A stretch of 64,000 bases of DNA, from assembly GCF_036884255.1 (NCBI RefSeq), contig NZ_CP145605.1, forward strand, positions 992,001 through 1,056,000, written 5' to 3'. The stretch is from Paenibacillus tundrae. Lineage in GTDB: Bacteria; Bacillota; Bacilli; Paenibacillales; Paenibacillaceae. Below are positions 36,258 to 45,213 of this stretch, piece by piece (within the stretch, counting starts at the first letter, position 1; each line of letters opens with the position of its first letter). Below the pieces are notes generated by a model. The model worked only from the letters and a program-made list of their open reading frames with translations, was not told where the DNA came from and did not search any database. The position numbers and the translations under genes are program-made.

Positions 36258-37163
36258 TTATAAATGTCCTAGCTCAATAGCCTGTCTGAACTTTAACGTA
36301 AATCGCTCTGCTGCCAGGGCAATTTCCTTCGACTCTGCTTGCACGAATCCAATCTGCATCTTGGGTTGGTCAATGCCTGTAATCTCAATGAGTTTGAGTA
36401 CGCCCTCTTTCCACAATGGATGTTGGTAGAAGGAGAAGTCATGTCCAATAGTAGCGGCCATATTGCTCCCAAGAACCGTTGTAATAGCTTCCGAATTATT
36501 CGTGCGGAACAAGATAGAGAGTGGGCCGTGATCATAGGTGAAGTCTTGGATAAAATCATCGATGAATCCATCGCGGTATAATGCCAGCTTATGAAGCTTG
36601 AGTTGCTCTGGGGTAACCCGGTTCAGCTTCGCCAGATCAGAGTGGTGATGGGTGCAGACGACAAGCTTGCCTGAGTACATGGGGATGAAGTGTAGGCCGT
36701 CGAACTCCCGTAGCTGTTTCGTATAGATCGCGATGAATCCCAGATGAGTCTTGTTGCTGCGAATATCCTTGATAATCTCCATGGAACCTTTCTCTTCAAT
36801 CGAGATATCCAATCGGGGGTGTTCAATTTTCATATCGGCAGTAGCCTGTACCAAGTAGGGCATGACACTGGGAAAAGTAGCTACATGAAGCTCGCCTGTT
36901 AAAGCGGAAGCCTCAATATTCATTGTTTTCAGATCATCCACACGCTGAAGAATATCCATCGCTTTGGCTATAAAACGTTTGCCTTCTACCGTAGGGAATG
37001 TGCCGCTGCGTGAGCGTTCAAAAAGCGTAAGATCCAGTTCTTTTTCAAGTCGATGGATCGATTGGCTAATTGCGGATTGGGTGATGTGCAGATTCGCGGA
37101 AGCAGCAGAGAAGGATTTCGTTTTGGCAATTTCAACAACGTATTCAAGCTGTTCAAGGTTCAT
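36258..37163 (-). CDS. LysR family transcriptional regulator
   Basis: 301 residues with the N-terminal helix-turn-helix (FSAASANLHITQSAISQSIHRLEKELDLTLFERSRSG) and a substrate-binding-like effector domain. It diverges from the zinc-containing dehydrogenase gene, with a dyad (37193-37210) in between, so it likely controls that gene and itself. Effector unknown. Confidence 0.92.
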   Translation of the reverse strand: MNLEQLEYVVEIAKTKSFSAASANLHITQSAISQSIHRLEKELDLTLFERSRSGTFPTVEGKRFIAKAMDILQRVDDLKTMNIEASALTGELHVATFPSVMPYLVQATADMKIEHPRLDISIEEKGSMEIIKDIRSNKTHLGFIAIYTKQLREFDGLHFIPMYSGKLVVCTHHHSDLAKLNRVTPEQLKLHKLALYRDGFIDDFIQDFTYDHGPLSILFRTNNSEAITTVLGSNMAATIGHDFSFYQHPLWKEGVLKLIEITGIDQPKMQIGFVQAESKEIALAAERFTLKFRQAIELGHL

Positions 37164-37192
37164 GTATTCATCTCCGTATTTGTATTACTATA

Positions 37193-37210
37193 ACTAATAT
37201 TAACATTAGT
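37193..37210. promoter_or_regulatory. Dyad in the LysR-dehydrogenase intergenic region
   Basis: ACTAATATTAACATTAGT is an 18-base imperfect palindrome with six-base perfect arms, placed midway between the divergent genes. It has the T-N11-A character expected of a LysR box. Confidence 0.5.
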
Positions 37211-37299
37211 ATCTATAAATATGAATAATGTTTGAACAGGGCTATACTAAGAGTAGAAGTTGTGTTCATCTTATAAACGATAAAAAGGGGATGCATCCA

Positions 37300-38343
37300 A
37301 TGAAAGCAGCAGTATGGTATGGAAAAAAAGATGTCCGCGTAGAAGAGCGTGAGGTAAAGGCAGCGCAAGCGGGACAAGTAAAAATTAAAGTACAGTATGC
37401 AGGAATCTGTGGCAGTGACTTGCACGCGTATCACCATGGTGTTGGTATACAAGAAGGGGACAAACATCCGCTATCCGGACAGAATGCACCGCTCACACTG
37501 GGTCACGAGTTTGCCGGAGTGGTTAGTGAACTGGGTGATCATGTAAGCGGAATCAATGTAGGAGACCGTGTCGTTGTAGAGCCGTTGTATCATTGCGGAA
37601 AATGCGAGTACTGTATCCAAGGGCGTTACAATCAATGTACAGAATTTGGCTTCGTTGGCTTGAATGGGGACGGCGGCTTTGCAGAATATGTTGTGGTCGA
37701 ATCCTATATGGTACATGCTCTGCCAGATAACGTATCCTTTGAAGAAGGAGCGCTTGTTGAGCCTACAGCCGTTGCTCTTCATGCCGTTCGCCACAGCAAG
37801 CTAAAAGTGGGACAGAAGGTTGCCGTATACGGTGCAGGGCCAATTGGACTGTTGACAATCTTGTCAGCAAAAGCGGCTGGAGCATCCGAAATCTATGCGG
37901 TCGATGTATTTGATGAGCGTCTGAACCTTGCAGCGAAGCTGGGCGCTATTCCGGTAAATAGTGCTCAAGTGAATGCAACGGAAACCATTCTACAGCAATC
38001 CGGTGGGATTGACGTTGCTTATGAAGCTGCAGGTGTGCAGCCAACAATGGACAGCGCCATTGCCGTGATCAAGAAAGGCGGAGAGGTTGTCGTCATTGCG
38101 GCTATTCCAACACCACTTCAAGTGAACTTCTTCGAGCTGTTGGTGAAGGAAGCGAACCTGACTTCTACACTGGCGTATCGTCACATTTTCCCAGAAGTGG
38201 TTTCTTTGATCGCAGAAGGAGCACTGGATGTGAAGCAGGTTATTACGAAGAAAATCAAACTCGACAATATCGTGGAAGAAGGGCTTGAGCTGCTCATGTC
38301 TGATAAGAGCCACGCCAAAATCCTCATCGAAATTAACGGGTAA
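37300..38343 (+). CDS. Zinc-dependent 2,3-butanediol dehydrogenase-like alcohol dehydrogenase
   Basis: 347-residue medium-chain dehydrogenase. The catalytic zinc ligands appear as GICGSDLHA and GHEFAGVV; the structural zinc loop is CGKCEYCIQGRYNQC; the NAD-binding segment is VYGAGPIGLL. The combination with EFGFVGLNGDGGFAEYVVV is typical of BdhA/(R,R)-butanediol dehydrogenases, which interconvert acetoin and 2,3-butanediol, though related sorbitol dehydrogenases cannot be excluded. ATG 37300 is chosen, with AAGGGG nine bases upstream and the domain beginning immediately. A LysR gene is divergent. Confidence 0.87.
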   Translation: MKAAVWYGKKDVRVEEREVKAAQAGQVKIKVQYAGICGSDLHAYHHGVGIQEGDKHPLSGQNAPLTLGHEFAGVVSELGDHVSGINVGDRVVVEPLYHCGKCEYCIQGRYNQCTEFGFVGLNGDGGFAEYVVVESYMVHALPDNVSFEEGALVEPTAVALHAVRHSKLKVGQKVAVYGAGPIGLLTILSAKAAGASEIYAVDVFDERLNLAAKLGAIPVNSAQVNATETILQQSGGIDVAYEAAGVQPTMDSAIAVIKKGGEVVVIAAIPTPLQVNFFELLVKEANLTSTLAYRHIFPEVVSLIAEGALDVKQVITKKIKLDNIVEEGLELLMSDKSHAKILIEING

Positions 38344-38491
38344 TGAGTAGGTAAAGTAAGTAACAGATAAACCTAGTTACCATGCGAACCCATTTCGCAT
38401 AAGCTTACCTCTCATGATCCAAACGGATTAGATTTACTGATTTGTATGGGCGGCCTAGGCACTAGCCCTTAGTCACTCCATGTCACCGCAG

Positions 38492-38582
38492 AAACCACCA
38501 CCTATGCACGGTTCTCCCAAATGTTAGACTGCATTCTAGCCAGGGGGACAGCGAAATAGGAGGTGGTTTTTTGTCATGCGTA
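38492..38582. terminator. Long hairpin terminator between dehydrogenase and AraC genes
   Basis: Arms near 38493-38505 and 38556-38569 (AACCACC.CCTAT with ATAGGAGGTGGTT, one bulge) followed by TTTTTT on the plus strand. It lies between convergent genes. Confidence 0.7.
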
Positions 38583-38608
38583 CGAAGACCATATTCTCCA
38601 TAATTGTC

Positions 38609-39376
38609 CTACTTACGATTCAATTGCGTGTGGTAGAGATGGTTGCGATATTCAGAAGGGGTGAGCCCTTCATATTGCTTAAACATTCGTAGAAATAGTT
38701 TGTAATCAGAGAATCCGCATGCACCAGCGATTTCCTTCACACTTGCATTGGTATTCAGCAACATCTGTTTGGCTCGATTGATGCGCTGAGTCAGAATATA
38801 CGTTTTGAGACCTACGCCTTTCTCGCGCTTTACCATTTTGGAGATATAGTCCTTGTTGAAATTAAACGTCTCTGCCACCTTCGCTACGGTAATATCCGTA
38901 TGGATATGAAGGTCAATCCATTTGCAGATGTGATCCACAATGGCATTATGTGCACGATAATCGGTCTGGGTATTACGCTCTAGCTCCTTCAATAATAGCA
39001 ATAACGCCGCATCCGATTCCTCTGTTGAGAACGAAGAGACATGCAGAAGCTGCTTGAATAACTGATTCGCCGTTGACGGTACCTGGATTGTGGAATAAGT
39101 AGGATACGACAGAAACTCCAGCTGCTGCGTGTCATAATGAACCCAGTAGAAGCTTACCGGTGCGTCACTGGTCTGATATCCATAATGCTGACGCCCGGAT
39201 TGAAGGAATAACATGTCATTTGGGCGCACGATATACTTCTGATCTTCCTCGGCAATGTACATCTCTCCCTCTAACATCAAAATGATCTCTTGAAAGGGCA
39301 TGCTGCGCTTCATATGTGTCCAGTTCCCCTCCGATATAAATTTCCCGCAGAGGTAATGTTCTAATAGCTTTGGCAT
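38609..39376 (-). CDS. AraC family transcriptional regulator with cupin sensor
   Basis: 255 residues. The N-terminal cupin-like arm (ILMLEGEMYIAEEDQKYIVRPNDMLFLQSGRQHYG) should bind a sugar; the C-terminal double helix-turn-helix includes VAKVAETFNFNKDYISKMVKREKG and IAGACGFSDYKLFLRMFKQYEG. It diverges from the GH127 gene and is probably its activator, responding to arabinose-containing breakdown products. That pairing is inferred from position. Confidence 0.9.
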   Translation of the reverse strand: MPKLLEHYLCGKFISEGNWTHMKRSMPFQEIILMLEGEMYIAEEDQKYIVRPNDMLFLQSGRQHYGYQTSDAPVSFYWVHYDTQQLEFLSYPTYSTIQVPSTANQLFKQLLHVSSFSTEESDAALLLLLKELERNTQTDYRAHNAIVDHICKWIDLHIHTDITVAKVAETFNFNKDYISKMVKREKGVGLKTYILTQRINRAKQMLLNTNASVKEIAGACGFSDYKLFLRMFKQYEGLTPSEYRNHLYHTQLNRK

Positions 39377-39549
39377 AGGACGGATTTATCCACCTTTTCT
39401 TGGATTCTGAGTCTGATTCATTTGTATTTTATTTGATAACATGAGGAAGTACAAGGTTTATCAGAGATGTGTGGTTAGTCGACGTGAGAGATAGAACAAC
39501 GGATTTTACCCTTTTTATCCAGATGGAAAATATATGATCACAATTCGCT

Positions 39550-39779
39550 ATATAAATTGAACTAAACATTTACACGAGAACGGAGAGGACAGAAATAACA
39601 TGGAGAAGCGGAGCGTTCGCCTGAAAGCTTTCTACAAGAAAGCTACATCGGAAGCATAAGCTATCCCCGGATTTTACCTTTGACAATAGGAAATCAAAAA
39701 AATCTGGGGATAACAGCGATCGGAAGGTTATTCTGTCATCGAAGTGGCAAGTGTAACTATTCTTTATTTCAATTTATAT
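39550..39779 (+). repeat. Repeat element copy B, 230 bp, terminal inverted repeats (MITE-like)
   Basis: Same length and interior as the element at 17775-18004: GAACGGAGAGGACAGAAATAA near the left end, an imperfect AGCTTTCT..AAGAAAGCT hairpin, and TCTGGGGATAACAGCGATCG in the right half. The left end reads ATATAAATTGAACTAAAC.., and the reverse complement of the right end reads ATATAAATTGAAATAAAG... The element stops 25 bases before the GH127 start, so it fills the promoter-proximal part of the AraC-GH127 intergenic region. Confidence 0.8.
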
Positions 39780-39804
39780 GGATAGTTCATGAGGAGGGAA
39801 TCAA

Positions 39805-42129
39805 TTGATTACACAAACAAACAGAGGATTTTTGAGTCCTGCACAGATTGATCTATCGGATGGTGTGTTCAATACGTCACAGCAGGTGGGAGAACAGTAT
39901 CTCTTATCACTGGAAATCGATCGATTCCTTGCCCCATGTTATGAGGCGCATGGATTAACTGCGCGCAAGGAACGTTACGCCGGCTGGGAGGCGCGGTCTA
40001 TTAGTGGGCATTCCTTAGGACATTACATGTCAGCGCTTGCTGTGACCTATCAGGCGACGGGCAACGAGGAGTTGAAGCGTAGATTAGATTATGCAGTCAG
40101 TGAATTGGCTGGTATTCAGCAGGCGACAGGTAGTGGTTATATTGGCGGCCTGCCTGAGGAAGCATTTATCATCGGATTTCAAGCTGAACACATTGGTGGT
40201 TTTAACATCGGGGAGTATTGGGTTCCTTGGTACAGTGTGCATAAAATCTATCGTGGGCTTATTGATGCGTATAGGCTAACAGCGAATGAAGAGGCTCTTC
40301 AGGTTGTTACTCGTTTTGCAGATTGGGCAGTGGCTGGACTACAGGATATGACGGATGAGAAGGTACAGAAAATGCTTCAGTGCGAGCATGGGGGCATGAA
40401 TGAAGTATTTGCACAGTTATACGGCATGACGGGCAAAGCGGTCTATCTGGAGACAGCAAAACGCTTTACTCATGAGACTATTTTGGCACCTCTAGAGCAG
40501 GAGAAAGATGAGCTTCAGGGATTGCATGCCAATACTCAGATTCCGAAAGTGATCGGAGCAGCAGAGATTTATAATCAAGATCACTCCCACGAGAGCTACC
40601 GCACAGCGGCTGAATTTTTCTGGGATACGACCATACATCACCGTTCTTATGTCTTTGGTGCAACGAGCATTTCGGAGCATTACGAGGCAAAGGGCATGGA
40701 GAGCCTAGGGATCAAAACAGGAGAGAGCTGCTGTACCCACAACATGATGCAGTTAACGAAACAACTCTTCACCTGGAACCCAGATCATGCATACATGGAT
40801 TATTATGAGAACGCTGTCTACAATCACATTTTAGGCACCCAAGATCCGGATACTGGGAACAAAACGTACTTTGCTTCCACGCTCCAAGGACATTACAAAA
40901 TCTACGGAACTCACGATACCGCATGGTGGTGCTGCACAGGATCAGGCATGGAGAATCCTGGCAAGTATGCCGAAGCGATCTATTTTGAGGAAGACGATAA
41001 CTTGTATGTGAACCTGTACATTGCCTCTACGCTAGACTGGACTTCACAAGGATTGTCATTGAAGCTGAACACCGATTTCCCTTATTCGGAAAAAGGAACC
41101 CTGACGATTACCGGAGGCAATGCCTCGGCGAATCTGAAGCTGCGCGTACCATCCTGGCTCCAAGAGCCGATGACGGTCATGGTGAATGGGGACACGCAGC
41201 AGATCGTGTCCCAGAGCGAGCCGGGATACATCACACTTTCGCGTCACTGGAGCGAGGGCGATGTGGTTACCTTCACCCTGCCAATGGCGCTCAGTCGGTA
41301 TACATCCCGAGATGATGAACACAAGGTAGCATTCCTGTACGGGCCAATTGTACTTGCCGGTGCACTTGGTAGCGAAGGACTTCCTGTGGATACGATCGTA
41401 GACGAGACTGCATTGAATCCTAAGACTGCACCTGTACCTGTCATCTGGACAGAGGAAGAGGATGTAAGGGAATGGATTCGAGTTCTCGATCAGGAAAAAT
41501 TAACATTTGAGCTGAGCGGAGAGGTCACTTCCACAGGAGAGCCTGTGAAACTCATTCCGTTCTATGATGTGCATCATCAGTTCTATACGGTGTATTGGCC
41601 GCTCAACGATGAAGGCGATGCACTGGAGAAGGTATTGAATGATATCACCATCGACAGAGTTCAGCCGGACGGTCAGCAAGATGAGATCGGACACCAGCTG
41701 GACGGCAACTGCCGTGAGGCCCAGTATAACGGCTCGTCTACGGACAGCCGCAACAAGCTGCACATGTGGCGAGAAGCATACGGTAATGATGATGCTCACT
41801 TCAGCTATCGACTGGCCGTGCAGCCAGCAGCACCTAATCATCTGTGTGTAGCCTATTGGGGCGGAGATCATTCTCCTTTTGAACGTGAGGGCATTCGGTA
41901 TGATCGGCACTTCAATATTATCGTCGATGGAGTCGTTATTGGAGAGCAGCGGATTCATATGAACAAGATTGGCGAGACGTTCTATGTTGCCTATGATATT
42001 CCGCAGGAAACCACGTCGGGTAAAGACAGCGTTAAGGTGACGTTCCAGGCGCTGGGTGACAATGGTTGTGCCGGTAAAGTCACAGAGGTTCGCACCACAC
42101 GAAGTAAACCGGAATTTCTAATTATTTGA
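39805..42129 (+). CDS. GH127 family beta-L-arabinofuranosidase
   Basis: 774-residue glycosidase. The first half is an (alpha/alpha)6 barrel with ISGHSLGHYMSALA near the start. The zinc-cysteine catalytic centre of GH127 is visible as GESCCTHNMM and AWWCCTGSGMEN, where the second cysteine pair contains the nucleophile. Beta domains follow. The start is TTG 39805, with GAGGAGGGA upstream; no signal peptide is present, so it acts in the cytoplasm on imported beta-L-arabinofuranosyl oligosaccharides. The AraC regulator is divergent. The C-terminal extension (from about residue 560) is longer than in the founding HypBA1-type enzymes. Confidence 0.9.
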   Translation: MITQTNRGFLSPAQIDLSDGVFNTSQQVGEQYLLSLEIDRFLAPCYEAHGLTARKERYAGWEARSISGHSLGHYMSALAVTYQATGNEELKRRLDYAVSELAGIQQATGSGYIGGLPEEAFIIGFQAEHIGGFNIGEYWVPWYSVHKIYRGLIDAYRLTANEEALQVVTRFADWAVAGLQDMTDEKVQKMLQCEHGGMNEVFAQLYGMTGKAVYLETAKRFTHETILAPLEQEKDELQGLHANTQIPKVIGAAEIYNQDHSHESYRTAAEFFWDTTIHHRSYVFGATSISEHYEAKGMESLGIKTGESCCTHNMMQLTKQLFTWNPDHAYMDYYENAVYNHILGTQDPDTGNKTYFASTLQGHYKIYGTHDTAWWCCTGSGMENPGKYAEAIYFEEDDNLYVNLYIASTLDWTSQGLSLKLNTDFPYSEKGTLTITGGNASANLKLRVPSWLQEPMTVMVNGDTQQIVSQSEPGYITLSRHWSEGDVVTFTLPMALSRYTSRDDEHKVAFLYGPIVLAGALGSEGLPVDTIVDETALNPKTAPVPVIWTEEEDVREWIRVLDQEKLTFELSGEVTSTGEPVKLIPFYDVHHQFYTVYWPLNDEGDALEKVLNDITIDRVQPDGQQDEIGHQLDGNCREAQYNGSSTDSRNKLHMWREAYGNDDAHFSYRLAVQPAAPNHLCVAYWGGDHSPFEREGIRYDRHFNIIVDGVVIGEQRIHMNKIGETFYVAYDIPQETTSGKDSVKVTFQALGDNGCAGKVTEVRTTRSKPEFLII

Positions 42130-42252
42130 GCAGGGTGCAATTCAATCGGTGTTATATCCTGAACTGGAAAATTCACTCCAGCAGCTATTCAAGTTAAGTC
42201 TTAACCGAAGCAAGTTCACGAGGCTTGTTAAATTAAAGATCTGACCATTCCG

Positions 42253-42281
42253 ATACTCCGGCACCTCGCCGGAGTATTTTT
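42253..42281 (+). terminator. Terminator of the GH127 gene
   Basis: Ten-base-pair stem ATACTCCGGC/GCCGGAGTAT, loop ACCTC, T-run. The rest of 42130-42613 shows no supported gene; a further hairpin lies at 42580-42607. Confidence 0.85.
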
Positions 42282-42579
42282 CATTTTTAGACAAGTCTTA
42301 TTAAGGTTGTTCCAAACGAGTACATTTATGAAAGATACTTTATCTCTTCTGGTAACAACAGACTACATTGGTTCAATGGGTCACTATTCGTTAATGATAA
42401 AGAGGTGACTATATTCCTGTTTTTGGATATGTCACTACCTTGGAAACAACAGAGGGGGTATAATGAACTTTACTTCTTTGGTAAAAGGAAGCCATATAGA
42501 AGGTAAGAACTAATAAATAAAATAGTAATCATTATTAGATAGTTAACAGTTAGTGATCAATTTTGTTCCTAAATACAGG

Positions 42580-42607
42580 AATGGATCACAAAAAGTGATC
42601 CATTTCT
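42580..42607 (-). terminator. Hairpin at the 3' end of the small lipoprotein gene
   Basis: Perfect ten-base-pair stem AATGGATCAC/GTGATCCATT with a five-A loop, directly after the minus-strand stop codon. The T tail is weak, so strength is uncertain. Confidence 0.6.
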
Positions 42608-42613
42608 TCGATA

Positions 42614-42937
42614 TTATTTTTTTATTAGTCCCTCGGGGACAGCAGCGGTGACAATTTCAAGTGTTTCATAGTTTATAAGAAGAAACACTTCGGTATTCGT
42701 ATTTTCTGTCAAATGTCCATATAGTCCAACATCTGCTCCGAGACTGGGAGGATTAAACTTGTGGCGGGTAAATTCTACGTTAAGATCATATTTTTCTTTA
42801 AAGTATGCTTTTCCTGCCTCCATGGCCTTGTTAACGATTTGAGTATCTTCGCTAGAATCTGACATGAAGCTACAACCTCCCAGAATTAGGACAAGAATTA
42901 CAAAAATAATTATACTCTGAGACTTATTTTTTTGTAT
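42614..42937 (-). CDS. Small lipoprotein, candidate immunity protein of the adjacent lipase toxin (ATA start)
   Basis: From the first conventional ATG (42865) the protein has 83 residues and no signal. Reading the same frame upstream reveals a basic stretch (IQKNKSQS), a hydrophobic core (IIIFVILVLI) and a lipobox LGGC directly before that ATG. In-frame TGA lies at 42950-42952, and between it and the lipobox there is no ATG, GTG or TTG. The codon at 42935-42937 is ATA, with GAGGAGG exactly seven bases upstream. I therefore propose a 107-residue lipoprotein starting at ATA. The mature part (AYFKEKYDLNVEFTRHKF, LYGHLTENTNTEVFLLINYE) resembles small Firmicutes lipoproteins of the DUF1433 kind, including the TilA immunity protein of S. 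aureus. It diverges from the lipase gene. A cytoplasmic form from ATG 42865, preceded by GGGAGG, is the alternative. Confidence 0.68.
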   Translation of the reverse strand: MQKNKSQSIIIFVILVLILGGCSFMSDSSEDTQIVNKAMEAGKAYFKEKYDLNVEFTRHKFNPPSLGADVGLYGHLTENTNTEVFLLINYETLEIVTAAVPEGLIKK

Positions 42938-43019
42938 ATCGTCCCCTCCTCAAATCTATCATCATATGGGTATATTACTATAAATTAAGTTTCAGAGTAA
43001 ATATAGGAGGTATACTATT

Positions 43020-44369
43020 TTGAAAACGTACATTTCAGATGAGATGTATTTGAATTTTTCTAAGCTTGCATATCAAGACATTTCGAATGGGTATATCCTC
43101 CCGGAATTAGAGGATTGGAAAGTCGTCGAACCTGGCAATGCAGAGTTAAAAAACAAAGTTACAGGTTTTGATGCTCTGGTGATTAAAAACCAACAAACTG
43201 ACCAAGTCGTCATCAGTTACCGAGGAACTGAACCCGATGGACACTGGTATGGAAGATTAACTGATTACGAGACAGATGTGCGCGACGTTATTTTCGGTCG
43301 AACACGTCAACTAGAGGATGCAGTCACAGATCCCAACCATCACAACATATTTAGAAAAAGTTTCATGCTATCCATAATGGACGACATCTTATGGGAGAAT
43401 AACCAGTTTAACCAAGCAGAAAAACTGTATGAGTCTGTAAACCAAACATTTCCAGATGCAGATATTTCATTAACAGGTCATTCCCTTGGTGGCGGTTTGG
43501 CTCAATACGTAGCTGCGCGTAAGGATGTTTCAGCCATGACATACAGTGCACCAAGCGTAACAAACTTGCTGGATGACATCAGTTTATCCAGAGTGAATGA
43601 AGGCTACTACGACGGTAAAGTGGTTAATGTTGTAGACCCCAACGACTCTGTCGGTGCTGGTGGTATAGTCGAGTATGACAGGCATGTTGGTAGTACCTTT
43701 TACAGAGGACAAGATTTCGATTCTGCTAATGCAATGTACCAGAATTGGAAGCTTCAGTATCACTTGCCGATACCAATTCGCTCTTTGGGAGCCGGCGCAC
43801 CGCTTGAAGTTTATAATTTCCCCGTTAATATTGATTTGGACAAGTTTCAAGTGGGCAATATCTATCGATTACTCGATTCCTTCTCCAAAAAAGAAGGAAA
43901 AGGATACCATTCAATGGATCAATATGAGTTTGATACAAACGGAAATCTTGTCGGACCACTAATTAATCGAGCAACAGGTGAAGAGATTAGCATATCACCG
44001 CGCTGGACGGCTCACGAAAAATCACTATCAGCCATTATTAGCGGCGCCGTAGCTCCCCTGGTCGCAGTTGCTGCGAGCGCACAAGCAGCTGCGGGTAAAA
44101 TTCAGTTAACACCAGAAGAGTTAGCGCAAGCGGCAAAGGAAATGCGTGTCAGCCTAAGTGGATTCTCAAATGAAGTTCAGGCTTCTATTCAGATGTTCCA
44201 GACACATATCTCCACGAGCGAGAGTCAATCGTTCACTCCGATTGCTTATAATGCCACGGCTACGCTTGAACGAATAAACCGCTGGTACCAGGAATCTATT
44301 AGTGAGATCGCTGAATACATCGAACGTAAACATGAAGATTTCGTTTTAGCAGACGAATTTAAATCTTAG
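43020..44369 (+). CDS. Type VII secretion-type lipase effector, toxin domain N-terminal (TslA-like)
   Basis: 449 residues. The N-terminal part (about 1-330) is a class 3-like lipase: nucleophile Ser155 in TGHSLGGGLAQ, probable Asp206 or Asp209 in VVDPNDSVG and His222 in YDRHVGS. The C-terminal 100 residues are alpha-helical without a signal peptide (GKIQLTPEELAQAAKEMRVS... ERINRWYQESISEIAEYIE) and look like the helical targeting domain of WXG100/LXG type VII substrates. Toxin first and targeting domain last is the reverse arrangement described for the S. aureus phospholipase toxin TslA. The start is TTG 43020, with AGGAGG upstream. A small WFG-motif partner follows by 13 bases and a divergent small lipoprotein could give immunity. 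No ESX core genes lie in the window. Confidence 0.8.
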   Translation: MKTYISDEMYLNFSKLAYQDISNGYILPELEDWKVVEPGNAELKNKVTGFDALVIKNQQTDQVVISYRGTEPDGHWYGRLTDYETDVRDVIFGRTRQLEDAVTDPNHHNIFRKSFMLSIMDDILWENNQFNQAEKLYESVNQTFPDADISLTGHSLGGGLAQYVAARKDVSAMTYSAPSVTNLLDDISLSRVNEGYYDGKVVNVVDPNDSVGAGGIVEYDRHVGSTFYRGQDFDSANAMYQNWKLQYHLPIPIRSLGAGAPLEVYNFPVNIDLDKFQVGNIYRLLDSFSKKEGKGYHSMDQYEFDTNGNLVGPLINRATGEEISISPRWTAHEKSLSAIISGAVAPLVAVAASAQAAAGKIQLTPEELAQAAKEMRVSLSGFSNEVQASIQMFQTHISTSESQSFTPIAYNATATLERINRWYQESISEIAEYIERKHEDFVLADEFKS

Positions 44370-44382
44370 AGGGGGAGGAAAT

Positions 44383-44688
44383 ATGGGTAGAATATCTGTA
44401 TCCTTGTCTGATTTACAACGAGCAGTTGCACAGTGTGAGCAACTTCAGGAGCGCTTGAGGCAACAAGAGCAGAAAATGAGTTCGATCTATAATCGCTTGC
44501 AGCAAGATTGGTTCGGTTATAGTGCTACCATGTTAGGGTTCAAAATACAATCGTTTCTTAATGGGGCATCAGCCCGTCTGGTAGAGTTGGAGACACACAA
44601 AGAGGAATTGAAACGATACATCCGTAAAATGGAGGAGGCTGATCGTGAAGATCGTAGTGAACGTAGGAGCCACAGGATGATGCAATAG
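44383..44688 (+). CDS. Small WXG100-like helical protein, likely secretion partner of the lipase
   Basis: 101 residues forming two long amphipathic helices broken by DWFGYSA, a WXG-type turn (W-F-G). This is the shape and length of WXG100-family partners, which pair with the helical domain of type VII substrates. GGGGGAGG lies before ATG 44383, and the gene is 13 bases after the lipase, so they are co-transcribed. The role as targeting partner is inferred from fold pattern and context. The C-terminus is highly charged (EEADREDRSERRSHRMMQ). Confidence 0.8.
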   Translation: MGRISVSLSDLQRAVAQCEQLQERLRQQEQKMSSIYNRLQQDWFGYSATMLGFKIQSFLNGASARLVELETHKEELKRYIRKMEEADREDRSERRSHRMMQ

Positions 44689-44803
44689 GGAATGAGGTTT
44701 ACCTTTGGTATAGCCGAATCGCAGCACCAAGTCCATGCGTTCCAAACCGCCTGACAATCCCTTATATATTAAATTCAATACATATATAACTATCTTAGAA
44801 ACG

Positions 44804-44848
44804 GCGTTGAAAGACACCAACTACGTGTCTTTCAACGCGTCGTTTTTT
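44804..44848 (+). terminator. Terminator of the lipase effector operon
   Basis: Perfect fourteen-base-pair stem GCGTTGAAAGACAC/GTGTCTTTCAACGC with a seven-base loop, followed by GTCG and a T-run. Confidence 0.88.
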
Positions 44849-45000
44849 CTTTTTCTCAGAAAGAAGGAGTAATTAATGCCATGAAGGCCATTGCGAATTA
44901 TCTTACTATTGTAACTGAGGATTTTGCATTGACTTAAACCATTGATACGTAAGGAATTCGATTAAAAAAGGACTTTCCTTCAATATGTAGGAGTTTCTCG

Positions 45001-45213
45001 GTGAGCAAAACTAAAACCTCAAGAATGAAAGTCATTCTCTATATCCTCCAAGAAAATCTATTTTCCTTAGAAGAGCTGTTAAGAATGTATTGAACAGATC
45101 AAATGCATATCATTTTTGGTACGTTGGATCTGCTGCGGCCTTATATTCAAACCGCTTAGAAGTCTTTCACCCCGAAGGGCTCACGAGTGAACACGCATTT
45201 ATATAAAAAATGA
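45001..45213 (+). pseudogene. Transposase N-terminal remnant with in-frame stops
   Basis: One frame reads VSKTKTSRMKVILYILQEN, LFSLEELLRMY, stop (TGA 45091), TDQMHIIFGTLDLLRPYIQTA, stop (TAG 45157), KSFTPKGSRVNTHLYKK, stop. The ILYILQENLFSLEELL segment and the following ALDL-like and PYIQTA segments recall the start of a transposase common in Paenibacillus. TAGGAG precedes the GTG. The rest of the element is missing, so this is a decayed insertion remnant. The other bases of 44850-45521 hold no supported gene. Confidence 0.5.
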
